Positions 11,588 through 23,250 of a DNA stretch of 64,000 nt are shown here, one piece after another (the stretch's first letter is position 1; each line of letters begins with the position of its first letter). The translations under genes were made by a program, and so were the position numbers. Source of the DNA: Mauremys mutica (Eukaryota > Chordata > Testudines > Geoemydidae); contig NC_059084.1 in NCBI RefSeq assembly GCF_020497125.1, positions 40,060,399 through 40,124,398 on the forward strand. Direction: 5' to 3'. The notes below the pieces were generated by a model, which was not told where the DNA came from, did no database searches, and saw nothing but the letters and a program-made list of their open reading frames with translations.

Positions 11588-12014
11588 AGTGGAGCACTGA
11601 GGAGATTTATCAGGAGAGGCTGAGGGAACTGAGCTTATTTAGTCTGCAGAAGAGAAGAATGAGGGGGGATTTGATAGCAGCCTTCAACTACCTGAAGAGG
11701 GGTTCCAAAGAGGATGGAGTTAGGTTGTTCTCAGTGATGGCAGATGATAGAACAGGGAGCAATGGTCTCAAGTTGCAGTGGGGGAGGTCTAGGTTGGATA
11801 TTAGGAAAACCTGTTTCACTAGGATGGTGGTGAAGCACTGGAATGGGTTATGTAGGGAGGTGGTGGAATCTCCATCCTTAGAGGTTTTTAAGGCCTGGCT
11901 TGACAAACCCCTGGCAGGGATAATTTAGTTGGTGTTGGTCCTGCTTTGAGCAGGGTGTTGGACAGATCACTTCCTGAGGTCTCTTCTAACCCTGGTCTTA
12001 TATGACTCTATGAT
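11588..12014 (+). mobile_element. CR1 LINE 3' end
   Basis: The frame 11548-11928 covers the CR1 ORF2 C-terminus ([20 protein letters not shown], then HWNGL and [14 protein letters not shown]). It is followed by the 3' UTR ending in 'ctctatga' at 12014. The copy is 5'-truncated. It lies opposite in orientation to the CR1 at 8873-11260, so the two have their 5' sides facing each other across about 330 bp. Confidence 0.88.
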
Positions 12015-12175
12015 TAACACTGAGTGGATCAAGAAAAGATGGGAGGGGATGCTGGAAGTTAAAACAACATCTAGAAATATGACTGTTTCACATTTGTTTG
12101 CCTGGTGAGTCAGATCTACATCCTTCTATATGTGGAAACTGTTTCTTGTTCCGTTGCATGCAGTGTTATTGCAGC

Positions 12176-12290
12176 CAGATGGCCCTAGGATATTAAAGAG
12201 ACAAGGTGAGTGAGGTAATATCTTTTATAGGACCAACTTCCGTTGGTGAGCAAGAAAAGTTGTCAAGCTAACCCAGAGCTCTTGTTCTAT
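12176..12290. mobile_element. PLE-like arm, second family
   Basis: The stretch 'gagacaaggtgagtgaggt' followed by 'aatatcttttataggacca' matches the arms at 26425-26655 and the scrap near 7500. This is one arm only, with no coding remains. Confidence 0.5.
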
Positions 12291-13885
12291 TGTAAGTCCT
12301 AAATAATGTCAAAGGATTAGTATAATCAAAGAATGTATGGAGTATGTCCTCCAAATGTAGAAACATGTTAGGACATTCTTGGTTTTCATTGTTACAGTCT
12401 AGAAGTAATAGGAGTTGCCTGGCATAAGGAAGGAGAAATGTCAGAAGATATAAACCAGGGTATAACTTTGGGATAGTAAGAGAAATTTCTTAAAGAGGGA
12501 GAGGTCCCAATTGATAGTAGGTGCAAATAATGAAATACAATCCTTGACATTAATCAAATATAAAAAGCCTCTAATAATAAAAACATTATGGAAATTTGTT
12601 ATACACCAGCACTATCTACTGGATATTGATTGCAGCAGCAAAGAAATTAAGAGAGCTGAAATCTCAGGACTCACTTGGCATGTGTCCAATAGGAATCAGA
12701 GGGCGGTCCTCTTCGAGAAGCCCTGAAACTAGGGTATATACACTGAGGTCACCATGTGCTCAAGAGAGTTGACTGAACCCAATACAAGAAGAAGCAGAAC
12801 TGTAAGTGTACCCAATGCCTGAACCAGCCATGTGGAAATGATTCCTCCCCATCTCAGGGTTAAGAGGATAAGAAGAAGTAAGATTTAATCTCAAAGATTG
12901 CATTTCCTCTTCTCTACTTTAACATAAATAACTGTAAGTTATCTTGCTGAATCTACACTCTCTAGTGAGACCTCAAGTAACCATATTTTAGAAAATAATT
13001 GTTTTAAACAATTGCTTTTAATATTCTAAACTTGTCCCTTTTAGACCAATCTAGTCAAAGAGACGTAACCACTGTCTTCAAAGTGTCTTAAAGGCAAGTG
13101 CACACTTAAAACTGTGTAATAAATAAAGAATTGAGAATTGTTGATCATAAGTAAATGTCATGAGAAATCTTGCAATTTGCATTATCCTTTGCTATAACCT
13201 CTGAGTTTCAGCTCTAGTCTGTTGCTTGCAGCACTGTACTCTGTGTGCAGTACACAAAATTGCTTGTGATTACATTTGAATGATAATGTGGTAATATTAA
13301 TATGGTTCTGAGTGAATTAATGAATTGTTGGTTGGTTAAGAATAAGCAAATGTCTTGATTTGAGAAATATAGTTTAAGTTAAAAAGTTGACCTGAAAAAC
13401 CCGCATCATTAAACTAGTAAGAAAATTCTCCCTGGACTCAATAAGAGGTTATCCTATTGGATTCTAATATATTGCCAAATCTACTTTGTGAGATTTCAGC
13501 TTAAAAATCTAACTGGCACCCTGGCAAATTTATAAATCAAACCCCTTTTGTGCTCACAGGGCCAAATCCCCAGCCGGTGTGAATCAATGATCTGCATTTA
13601 AATGTTAATGGAAAAACACTGATTCACACCAAGTGAGAACCAGCCAATAGACTTCAATGAGATTAACTGGGAGAATAAATGCAACTCATGTTGGTAGGAC
13701 AGTAATCTAGTTGTGACTTCCATCAAATTTTCTTTGAAAAATTATCCATATTCAATAGATGCAGTCCATGTAATCCCTTACTTGATAATGTCATGATCTT
13801 CTGTCTGTCTCCAATTTCAGCTATGCCACAACCAATTCATTGCTGCATAGCTCATTTTTAAATGTTATGGTTGCAGGCAATATAG
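12291..13885. other. Gene-free stretch
   Basis: AT-rich sequence with short meaningless frames. I see no gene or clearly named repeat. Confidence 0.4.
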
Positions 13886-14190
13886 AAAAATGATAGATGG
13901 TTGGGTGGATGGATAGATGGATAGGTCAGAGATAGTTGATTAGATAGACGAATGAATGGGGGGAGAGAGAGAGAGAGAGAGAGGAATGGATCAATATTTA
14001 GAGAAAAAAGAGTTTGTGTGTCAAAGAGGGACGGATGGACAGAATATGAATAAACAGATTCATAGATAGAGGGATTGATAGATATGTATGGGGTGACCAG
14101 AAAGAGAGAGAGAGAAACAGATGGATGAACAGATGGAGAAATAAATATTCAGAGAGGGAGCGAGAAAGAGAGGTAAATAGATTGATAGAC
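13886..14190. repeat. Degenerate GATA/GGAT and GA simple repeats
   Basis: Interrupted runs of GGATAGAT, GATAGA and (GA)n, including an uninterrupted GA run near 13964-13982. The minus-strand frames here are low-complexity Leu/Ser translations and are not genes. Confidence 0.85.
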
Positions 14191-15290
14191 ACGAAACGGT
14201 AAAGCAAGGCATTAGGAAATGAAGCAAAATGCCAGCTGTTAAAGACTTACATGACTTCTCACTTAGACAACAGGTTATCACCAGCGTGGATGCAGTTCAC
14301 CCTTCTCTACTTGAGGAGCTGTGGAAAGAAATTATCTCTGTTTCATGGAGAAAGGAGGAAGAAAGCAAAAAAGGGCATATTGGAAGTCACTGGGAGTCTA
14401 GAATTAATTCAGCAAAAGGGATGAGGTTAAAATGGCTGGGATTTTTAAAGGTTCCTAAGGGAAATAGGTGTCCAAGTCCCATTGAGTCTATGGCAATTGG
14501 GCTTCTAACTCCCCCTTAGGTCCCTTTGACTATCATAGCCATTAAATACTGGTAGAATGAGTATCTATCTATCTATCTATCTCCTTATACACCCGTGTAG
14601 CTATCTAATCAACTGTCTCTCACCTATCCATCCACCCATCCATCTTTAGATATCTCATCTAAATCTGACAAACTCATTTGAAGTGAGTGAATATTTATGA
14701 GTGCATAATTTATTGGGAAAAATACTCCTTGTTTTCTAATTGGGAATTGTACTCAGGTACCTTCTCATTTGCAAAGATGTAGTATTTATTTGAATTGTTG
14801 TTTAGTTTTGATTGGACTTGCACTGGTCATATGTTCCTGTTTCTGTCTCTTTATTGGAGAAGCATAATTCATTTATTTATTTATTTTTATGTAAACAAAA
14901 GACAAAATCTGAGCTGGAAAATTGAATCTTCCAAACATTCTTTCCCATAAGATTAAAATTCACTGTTCTCAATTTTTCTTTATGATTCAGAAGGCTAATT
15001 TTCTCTGTGCAGACCTGTATGCTCTTTAAAACTCCCTTAACCATGAAAAATAAACTCAATCCCTGCAAAGGGTCAGCATCATGAATTAGCAAACACAACA
15101 TGGGTCTGGACAAAGCAGAAACAATATATTATTCCAGTGAACTACTTTTGAAGTATTCATATCATTCCAGACATCAGTTGTATCTTCAAGAACAAGCAGA
15201 AGGTCTCTGTTCTTTCCAAGATCCAAATTAAATCTGCCCTCATCTTTCTCAGTTTCTTCATCCATTAATGACACAGTTGACCTTTATTTC
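14191..15290. other. OR upstream region
   Basis: No coding sequence was recognised. It contains a dispersed-repeat scrap at 14415-14525 ('ggatttttaaaggttcctaa'), a short (ATCT)n run at 14561-14582 and AT-rich DNA up to the OR acceptor. Any 5' exons or promoter of the 15336 receptor could lie here, but none can be pointed to. Confidence 0.4.
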
Positions 15291-15308
15291 TTGGTTTTCC
15301 TATCACTG

Positions 15309-15311
15309 CAG
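15309..15311 (+). other. Probable splice acceptor of OR coding exon
   Basis: A pyrimidine-rich tract ('cctttatttcttggttttcc') leads to 'tatcactgCAG' 24 nt before the ATG at 15336. Vertebrate OR coding exons usually follow non-coding exons in this way. Confidence 0.6.
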
Positions 15312-15335
15312 GCTATCACGATTCTGAACATGCTA

Positions 15336-16259
15336 ATGGAGAATCAAACCACACTGACTGAATTTACTCTCCTGGGTCTTTCCAATGAGCCACATCTCCA
15401 GATTTTCCTCTTCCTGTTGTTTTTAGCTATTTATCTAATCACTCTCTTAGGGAACATGATGATAATGCTGGTGATATGGGCTGATCGTCACCTTCACACC
15501 CCCATGTACTTCTTCTTGAGTAATTTATCGTTTCTCGACATCTGTTACTCCTCAGTCACAGTCCCCAAAATGCTGGAGAGCTTCCTAGCAGAGAAGAAGA
15601 CAATTTCTGTCCATGGGTGCATTGCCCAGCTGTTCTTTTTCTTTTTTCTAGCTACCACAGAGTGCTACCTCTTGGCTGTGATGGCTTATGACAGATACAC
15701 TGCCATATGTGAGCCACTGCATTACTTGAAAATGATGAGTGAACCGGTCTGTATGTGGATGGCAGGTGGCGCATGGATAGCTGGCTTGCTAAATTCCCTT
15801 GTCAACACTCTCCTTGTAACTGACTTACACTTCTGTGGGCAAAAGGAAATTAACCATTTCTGCTGTGAGCTTCCGGTTCTACTACCACTTTCTTGCACTG
15901 ACACGTTTATCAATGAAATGGTGCTGTTTGCCTTCACTATAATTTTAGGGATGCTCTCCCTCTTGTTAACCCTGGTCTCTTACATGTTCATAATCTCCAC
16001 CATCCTAAGGATACCCTCCAAGGAGGGAAGATGTAAAGCCTTCTCCACATGCACCTCCCATCTCATCATGGTTGGTTTGTTCTATGGGACCGGGCTTATA
16101 AGCTACATCCAAACTGACTCTAGCTACTCTCTCACTCTGGAAAAGGTGGTGTCCATCCAGTACAGTGTCTTAACTCCCATGTTCAACCCCATCATCTACA
16201 GCCTGAAGAATAATGAAGTGAAAAGTAGTGTGTGGAGAGTGCTCAGAAATTGCAAATAG
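15336..16259 (+). CDS. Olfactory receptor, intact
   Basis: A 307-residue odorant receptor GPCR with no breaks. The N-terminus MENQTT has an N-glycosylation site (N3). TM1 has the GN pair at 39-40. Loop 1 has HTPMYFF (54-60) and the TM3 end MAYDRYTAIC (116-125). A conserved disulfide is expected between C95 and C177. TM6 begins with KAFSTCTSHL (234-243) and TM7 has PMFNPIIYSL (281-290). The frame could extend upstream to a TTG at 15291, but that crosses the acceptor at 15309-15311. ATG occurs at 15330 and 15336, and the second gives the family-typical start. By recall it resembles class II receptors of the OR8S1/OR5V1 kind. It would act in olfactory neuron cilia via G-olf; the ligand is unknown. 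Confidence 0.95.
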   Translation: MENQTTLTEFTLLGLSNEPHLQIFLFLLFLAIYLITLLGNMMIMLVIWADRHLHTPMYFFLSNLSFLDICYSSVTVPKMLESFLAEKKTISVHGCIAQLFFFFFLATTECYLLAVMAYDRYTAICEPLHYLKMMSEPVCMWMAGGAWIAGLLNSLVNTLLVTDLHFCGQKEINHFCCELPVLLPLSCTDTFINEMVLFAFTIILGMLSLLLTLVSYMFIISTILRIPSKEGRCKAFSTCTSHLIMVGLFYGTGLISYIQTDSSYSLTLEKVVSIQYSVLTPMFNPIIYSLKNNEVKSSVWRVLRNCK

Positions 16260-17278
16260 GAAGAGATTAATGTGAACTTGGTGTCTGAGGGTGAGATTTT
16301 TAAAACTGCCATAAAGTCAGATTTTTAAAGATATGTGGGGCATATGGGATTTTCAAAAGCATCTAGGTGCCTAACACACATTTAAATCAAATCCCTTAAC
16401 CATCTTTGAAAATCTCAGTCATAAGACATGATGACTATTAGCAGTGAAATTAAAGTATCTATAAATGTATTGGTAATGTGTGATATGTCTGTTTGTCAGT
16501 GCAAGTTCCTCAGCTGGGGTAGCTTACGAAAGATCCATTGGGCCACATGGATTTATGCGAGGTGTCGACCTGGCACATTGCTTTCAGTAGAGCCATGCCA
16601 AGTAAAACCAGCTGAAGATCTGGCATCTGGCATGCTTTCAGTGGAATTACACTGATATAGAAAAGCTAGGGATCAGTCTTCTTGACTCCATTTGTGTTAT
16701 ATCTATTTATACCTACTGGAGATATGATTCGTTGATCCAACTCACCTATGCTAAGTTACATCACCTGGCAATCTGAGCCCTGTTTTTATATTGAGAAATT
16801 CTTCTCACAGTTCATCTATAGAAAATTAAACATGCTTATAGTACTGCTGTCCTGTTCTCCTACATTTGTTTCACTCAGCTATTAAATTTCTTCTTAATAA
16901 AATTGTAAGATCTTTGGTCCATGGATTCTCTTTTAGATCCCAGAATCAAGCCCCACTGGGATTCACAACCCCTCTGCTCAGCTTCCACCAAAATTGTACA
17001 GCACCTACATTTTTGCACACACACTGATGACCCATGCAAGGCATCTGGATGCCTAAGACACAGAGTGATTTAGAAATGGGGAAAGATAGGTGTTCCTCCA
17101 CCTACCTCACAGTGGTGATGTGGTAAATAAAGAAAGGATAACCTAACCTAACTAAAGTCCATATTCCCCAAATGAGAACTGGGTAAACTCCATTTACCCA
17201 TGTTTACTCTTGACTATGCTATTGCTATGGGGCCCGGTCTCACCGGCATGCTCCAAGCTTGCCTACTCGATTGGGCCC
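16260..17278. other. OR 3' flank with dispersed repeat
   Basis: No gene was seen. The part at 16284-16420 carries the 'gatttttaaag', 'ggattttcaaaagc' and 'tttgaaaatctc' motifs of the window-wide dispersed family. The remainder shows nothing recognisable. Confidence 0.45.
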
Positions 17279-18335
17279 TGTGACACTCTGTACTTCAAAG
17301 TAGTGCCCTGGACCCCCATAGTAACCACTGTGATGTGATTATGATGTGTTTTGTACAAAGCATCCCTCGTGAGGTATCATTTGAGAAGTCATGATCTGTT
17401 GAACAGTAATATCACTTGGGATTATGTGTGTTACCTGAAGTTGTACCTGAAGTTATGGAGTTTTGCTGTGTGTGTGTTACTGAAATACAATATGAGGTTG
17501 AGAGACGCCCACAGCCAGCCTTTCAGTGGCAACAAAGGAGTAACTGACAAGGCAGATTTACATCAGGACCAGCCAGACATGTGTTGAAGGCTCGTCAAAG
17601 AATCAACTCTCCAAGAGACTCCTCAGAGAGGCCATGTACCAATGGGGGCTGCCTGACCCCCACATCTCAGCAAGGATCTTTATAGCAGCTGGAAGATTGT
17701 ATAAAATAGGGACTGTGACATTATCACTTGGCCTCTCTCCTCCCCCATCTCAACATCTGGAAGATCATTTGGAAGATTGGTTCCCGACTGGGAAGGGGAT
17801 CCTGCTTATGTAATCATCTAGATGCTTGTATTATCTATTAGGGTGAAAAACCACTTGATTCAGATCTTGCTTAGTCTGTAGAATTTAGTCTGCAATTTTA
17901 TTTTTTATTTCTTATGTAACCAACTTTGATCGCTATGCCTGCAATTTATAATCACGTAAAATCTACCTCTCTGTAGTTAATAAATCTGTTTTATATTTTA
18001 TATAAAACAATGTGGTTTTGGCTGAAATGCTTGGGGAATCTCAGCTCAGGTTCACATGGACTGGTGCATGTCCACTACCCTTTGTCAGAGAGGAGAACTA
18101 ATTAATGAGCTTGCACTGTCCAAGGAGATTTTAGCAGTATAGGATGATATATTTCTGGGTTGCAAGACTGGGAGCTAAGGTGATTTTTGGTACCTTTCTT
18201 TATACAGTTCATGAGTGGCTTAGAGAGGATTAATGCAATTTAGCTGGGTTTTGGTCTCCACATGTTGATGGCTGAGTGATTACAGCACCTGGAGAGGTTT
18301 GCTGCTTGTCCCGGGCATAGCATTGTGAAAAAGAG
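17279..18335 (+). mobile_element. ERV LTR, probably 3'-truncated
   Basis: It begins TGTGACACTCTGTAC and is collinear, with divergence, with the LTR at 38833-43213. Shared blocks are 'attatgatatgttttgta', 'cagcctttcag', 'taatcatctagatgcttgta' and 'aatctgttttatatttt'. Similarity fades near 18335, before the end seen in the other copy. No retroviral genes adjoin it. Confidence 0.65.
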
Positions 18336-18463
18336 CAATAATAATAACCATAATCATAAAGGGCCAGACTGTGATACATTTACTCTACCACCATTTAGGG
18401 ACAAATTTTCAAAAGTATTTAGGTAGGTGAGACACCTAGGCCCAAACCCATCAAGGAACTTAG

Positions 18464-18766
18464 TGTATGTCCACACTACAACTGCTACAGTGGCACAGCA
18501 CAATAGTATAGATGCTTCCTACATCAATGGAAGAGATTTTTTCCCCATCTATGCAGGTAATTCACCTCTTTGAGAGAGGCAGTCACTAAGTCAATGGAAG
18601 AACCTAGCTATCAATGTACGTACCATCACTCGGAGAGGTGTTGTTCCTACAATGGTGGAAAACCTCTTCCACTGCAGTAAGCTGAGTCTATACTATAGGG
18701 TTATGCCAGCATAGCTATGTCACCGTACGTGCTGCTATAGCCCCCACAGTGTAGACAAGCCCTGAG
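18464..18766. mobile_element. MITE of the 'GTCTACAC' end type
   Basis: The left end 'tgtccacactac' and the right end 'gtgtagacaagccct' are inverted matches around about 300 bp of non-coding sequence. It resembles the element at 1932-2218. Confidence 0.5.
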
Positions 18767-18862
18767 TATCATACAGACACATAGAGGGATCTGGGCTTTG
18801 TTAGGAGAATGTACACTGGTTTTGTTCTGTTTCTGTAATTCTGATACATATCCTGAAGGAAC

Positions 18863-18876
18863 TATATTGAATTAAG
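18863..18876. repeat. Left target-site duplication of PLE palindrome
   Basis: TATATTGAATTAAG here is repeated exactly at 19521-19534, immediately flanking the 644-bp insertion. Confidence 0.9.
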
Positions 18877-18965
18877 ACAGGTTTCAGAGTAGCAGCCGTG
18901 TTAGTCTGTATCCGCAAAAAAACCAGGAGTACTTGTGGCACCTTAAAGTCTAACAAATTTATTTT

Positions 18966-19004
18966 AGCATGAGCTTTCGTGAGCTAAAGCTCACTTCTTC
19001 GGAT
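18966..19004 (-). ncRNA. Hammerhead-like fold in PLE end
   Basis: On the minus strand: CCGAAGA, then a stem GTGAGC/GCTCAC with a TTTA loop, then GAAA, then a short hairpin AGC-TCAT-GCT. The order equals the hammerhead core (CUGANGA, stem II, GAAA, stem III), except that U4 is C, so cleavage is doubtful. Confidence 0.4.
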
Positions 19005-19431
19005 GCATAGAATGGAACACACAGACAGGAGATATTTATACATACAGAGAACATGAAAAGGTGGAAGTATGCATACCAACAGGCAGAGTCTAATCAATTG
19101 AGATGAGCTATCGTTAGCAGGAGGAAAAAAAACTTTTTGAAGTGATAATTAAGATGGCCCATAGAAGGTGTGAGGAGAACTTAACATAGGGAAATAGATT
19201 CAATTGGTGTAATGGTTGGGTCATTACACCAATTGAATCTATTTCCCTATGTGAAGTTCTCCTCACACCTTCTATGGGCCATCTTAATTATCACTTCAAA
19301 AAGTTTTTTTTCCTCCTGCTAACGATAGCTCATCTCAATTGATTAGACTCTGCCTGTTGGTATGCATACTTCCACCTTTTCATGTTCTCTGTATGTATAA
19401 ATATCTCCTGTCTGTGTGTTCCATTCTATGC

Positions 19432-19470
19432 ATCCGAAGAAGTGAGCTTTAGCTCACGAAAGCTCATGCT
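19432..19470 (+). ncRNA. Hammerhead-like fold in PLE end
   Basis: Mirror copy of the motif at 18966-19004, carried by the right arm of the palindrome: CCGAAGA, stem II, GAAA and a two-to-three-pair stem III with a TCAT loop, in that order. It has the same U4-to-C change. Confidence 0.4.
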
Positions 19471-19534
19471 AAAATAAATTTGTTAGTCTTTAAGGTGCCA
19501 CAAGTACTCCTGGTTTTTTTTATATTGAATTAAG

Positions 19535-20406
19535 TTAAACCTTACTGAATTAGAATTATAAAACTGAGATCACTGCCGGAGAATCAAGTCTCAGGTTTAC
19601 ACCCATAGGTTTTGGGGTAACAAGGGGAAGAAGGGGAGTGTGAAAGCTCAGACCCATCGCTCTAAAGAGAAAAATGATACAGGATGCAAACTGTGACACT
19701 GGCAGACCAGGTGCCAGCTCATGCCAAGGCCTCACTGAACCCAGTTGAATGCGCAGCTGGAGATGAGTTAGGTTCACCCAGGCATTAGTATTGTTAAATA
19801 GGTATTAGATTTATAAAGATGTGTTTAGAATTTGTGCAACACTTGTGAGTTGCTGCCTGCATTAAGTTCACTTATAATGTCTGTATCCATGTTCTCAGTG
19901 TTTAATATTTAAGTGTTTGCCCTGTAACTGTAAAAGTGTTTGCCCTGAAACTGCCAAGAAAGGAGCATTACCAAGCGTGAAATACGAGTTTACCACAAAA
20001 GATGTCATCTCCTCTCCAACAAAGGAAGGCCCATAGACACCAAACAAGCCATCAGTGGACCAAAGACTTTGTGGATTGCTTGCCCCTGCCCATCCCCCTG
20101 CCCCATCACACACACACACAAGCACACATCTCATCAACTTGGGCTCTAGGTGCAAGGAATAAAAATCCATGTTAAGAAATTGTTGTCTCTATACTGCTAG
20201 AACTCTCAGGGTACATCTACACATCAACTAGACACCCATGGCTGGTCTGTGCCAGCTGGGTCTCAGGCTGCGGAGCTGTATCATTGCTGTGTGGATGTCT
20301 GGGTCTGGGCTCTAGCCCCCTTTGAGGTAGGAGGGTGAAAACCCAATTTTAAGAGAAATTGTTTTTGATGGAAACATTTCAATCAGCCCTAGATAACAGC
20401 ATACTG
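19535..20406. other. Spacer with MITE fragment
   Basis: No gene was seen. A (CA)n run lies near 20108-20120. The segment 20208-20340 ('agggtacatctacac', then 'gtgtggatgtctgggt') looks like part of another MITE with 'CTACAC' ends. Confidence 0.45.
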
Positions 20407-21045
20407 AAATCAGAGATTTCAAAGCAGTAGCTGTGTTAGTCTGTATCAGCAAAAAGAATGAGGAGTACTTGTGGCATCTTAGAGACTAACAAATTTATTT
20501 GAGAATAAGCTTTCATGGGCTAAAACCTACTTCATCGGATGCATGCAGTGGAAAATACAATAGGAAGATATATATACACAGAGGACATGAAAAAATGAGT
20601 GTTGCCCAATGTGGGAGGGATAGCTCAGTGGTTTGAGCATTGACCTACTAAACCCATGGTTGTGAATTCAGTCCTTGAGAGGGCCACATCAAACAAGTTT
20701 AATGTGCTTGGTCCTGCTAGTGAAGGCAGGGGGCTGGGCTTGATGACCTTGCAAGGTCCCTTCTAGTTCTAGGAGATAGGTATATCTCCAATTATTAAAA
20801 AAAAAAAACTATGATGAGAGTAATCAATTAAGATGGGCTATTATCAGCAGGAGAAAAAAAAACTTGTGTAGTGATAATCAGGATGGCCCATTTCCAACAG
20901 TTGACAAGAAGGTGTGAGTAACAGTAGGGAAAAAATAAATTAGCATGGGGAAATAGTTTTTACTTTGTGTAATAACCCATCCACTCCCAGTTTTTATTCA
21001 AGCCTAATTTAACGGTGTCCAGTTTGCAAATTAATTCCAATTCTG
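20407..21045 (-). mobile_element. PLE fragment interrupted by a SINE
   Basis: The outer end (20407-20560) matches the palindrome's outer end with about 10-15% divergence, including 'gaggagtacttgtggca'. The inner end (20943-21040, minus strand) encodes an endonuclease tail like that at 28426 (CKLD...GLNK..EW). A SINE (20613-20808) sits between. A hammerhead-like block with CCGATGA lies at about 20507-20545. Confidence 0.8.
20613..20808 (+). mobile_element. Tortoise Pol III (Cry-type) SINE
   Basis: The tRNA-like head has an A box (tagctcagtggt, 20621-20632) and a B box (ggttgtgaattcagtcc, 20658-20674). The tail resembles the CR1 3' region (gcagggggctgggcttgat) and ends in an A-run. Such SINEs are known from cryptodiran turtles and are the best clue to the organism. 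It sits inside the PLE fragment, so it inserted later. Confidence 0.85.
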
Positions 21046-23250
21046 CAAGGCCTCACTTGTGATTTTTAAATAGGAAGGATTGGCTTTGCTCCAAGCTAAA
21101 ATTGCAGCTCTGGTATATGTGCCAATCTTGCAAAGACACACATGCTTTTAACTTAACACATGCAAGTAGGAATAAAGATGTGCAGGTGTGTTGGACGCTG
21201 CAAACCCAGAGCCAGAGATTGGGACAAATCCACTGAAACCAGTAACACTTCTGACTCAGTCAAGACTGAATATAAACTGATTTAGTATTGAATATTCAGT
21301 ATTTAACCCAGTGGGCCAGAAAGTCCACTCAGCCAAGTTCACTTAGCCCCACTTACATTAGCGTGGAACAAAGTGAACGAGACGTGGCTGGAGAAGGCAT
21401 CCGGAGACTTTCCCCAGTGTAGCTCTGCTGGCATAAAGCTGGTAGGGCAGCTCCATTGACTCCTATGCAAGCTCTGCTGCCTACCTGTGCCACTTCCTAC
21501 GTGGGCTGAGGCAGATGGTGTGGAGGGGGTGTATCAGTCACATGCTGTGATCGTGGGAGCCAGAGCTAGAGTGCACAGGGAATAGCAAGAGAGGGGAATG
21601 GTGGAGGAAGATAGGACCTGACAATCAGTGGAATAAATGTAATCTGCCTACCTGCCTGTGCATCTTTAATTTACTGTTAGGGCTGGGCAGCTGAGAATCA
21701 GGGCCCTGTAACCAATCCCTCCACAGCCAAAGCAGCCCCTCCTGAGCTTTACATGGATGCATTGTGACAAATAAAGCCTGCTGAATTTGGTCCAAGAATA
21801 GCAATACATTACGATCACTGAGCCAAAGACTGGGGTGTTTACTCCAGTCGCTAGTCCAACAAACTCCTGCAGAAAGAAACCCAGTAGGAGTTTTGTTTGA
21901 ATAAGAACTGAGTGCCCAATGAGGGCGTGCCTTCACCTGGAACTTTATAGCAGAACACCACATCTGGTACAGTTAAGATTAAAAACAGCTTTCTGATTAA
22001 GTCTTGACTCTTCTAAGTGCTCTAAAATCCACACAGTTGCTCAGAATGCTTTGAAATTTGGGGTGTATCGTAGGGACCTGGGATAGGGTTGCTCAATTAA
22101 ATTTGGGGCCATTTGACCAACGGGTTCTGGAGATACAGCCCCTGCCAAAAAAACAAAACAAACAAACAGCTTTTATAAAGATGGATGACGTCTACCAAAA
22201 AAAAAAATTGAACACAGATAGAGATCAAACCAGGGCTGAGCTCATCACACCAAGGTCTGTTGCATGTCTGATTTAATTACTTGAGATTGTCGAAATAACA
22301 GGCTCAATTGAAATTATTTAGTCTAAAATTATTAATCAGAGATTAGTACAGCACTGTATAGAATGCAGAAGTAAATAGATACATTACTGCCCTTTGTTGT
22401 CAGAGTAAGAGCAGGATGTGTGTTTTTCTTGCATCTGGAAGAGATGCGCAGTTTTCATTCCCCCCAACCTAGTTTTCATACCACTATCATTATATAGGAT
22501 TTCAGACAAAGGAAACCTAGTTGCGAAGAATGTTCTCCCAGAAACAGATGTTGTGATGTCATTTCTACACAGTCTCAGTTTACCTGACTCATGTGAGAAG
22601 GCATGATTCTTTACAACTGAGAGGACTAACAATTCTTCAAGGAAATATCTCTCAGGGGGTCTTTCTTATCCCACAATCATTCTTCCATGTTGAGTTCCCC
22701 AACAGAAAACATCTGTTATAACAATAATCCCTTTTTAGTTTCCCAAGTCTGTATATGCTTATGTCCGCATTTTATATATATGTTAAGGAGACAGTTCCCA
22801 AGCATATCTGGAGTTTTATCAACATGAAGGCACTTTAGTTACTTTAGTAACTAGAGTTACTAAAGGCAGCATAATGAATAAATTCCTAAATAGGGTTACT
22901 TATTGGTCAAGACCAGTGTTCTAGGCCTTAGACTTCAGACATACTCTTTGTTGAAGTTAACAATTCTAAAGAATTGTTAATATATATAAATCAAATATAC
23001 AGAATGAAAGAACTAAAAGTATTACTATTTCCTAACAGGTACTAACCGGTCTCACACATTTGAGAGTTACCCCAACAGAATCCTAAGGTGCCAGACTGCT
23101 TACATGGCTTCTAGGCATCATACTAACAAAGAACAGAGAGATGGTCCCTGTCCCAAGGATTTTACAATCAATGTTATCCCAGTTTAATTGGGAATTCTGC
23201 CCCAAACAACCAGATATTATCAGGAAATCTGGCCCTAAAATTTAAAAAGA
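21046..23250. other. Gene-free stretch
   Basis: No gene was recognised. Frames are short and show no family motifs. Apart from short A-runs I see no named repeat. A hairpin-like piece 'ttagttactttagtaactagagttactaaa' type lies near 22835-22866. Confidence 0.4.

Larger units (their letters stand above)
18877..19520. mobile_element. PLE insertion forming a near-perfect palindrome
   Basis: A 644-bp insertion with an exact 14-bp target duplication. Arms of 299 bp (18916-19214 and 19222-19520) pair in one register around a 7-nt spacer, with only a few mismatches (for example near 18950 and 19183). The left side carries an extra 39 nt of element end ('ggtttcagagtagcagcc...'). Each arm runs from the PLE endonuclease tail at the centre (EWLGHYTN-like codons) through the 3' UTR to the outer end. 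Fold-back copies with a partial inverted second unit are typical of Penelope-like elements. Confidence 0.88.

Noticed and set aside
20613..20690. tRNA-like sequence with A and B boxes
   Set aside because: It is the head of a SINE. There is no acceptor-stem pairing, and it is followed by a LINE-like tail.
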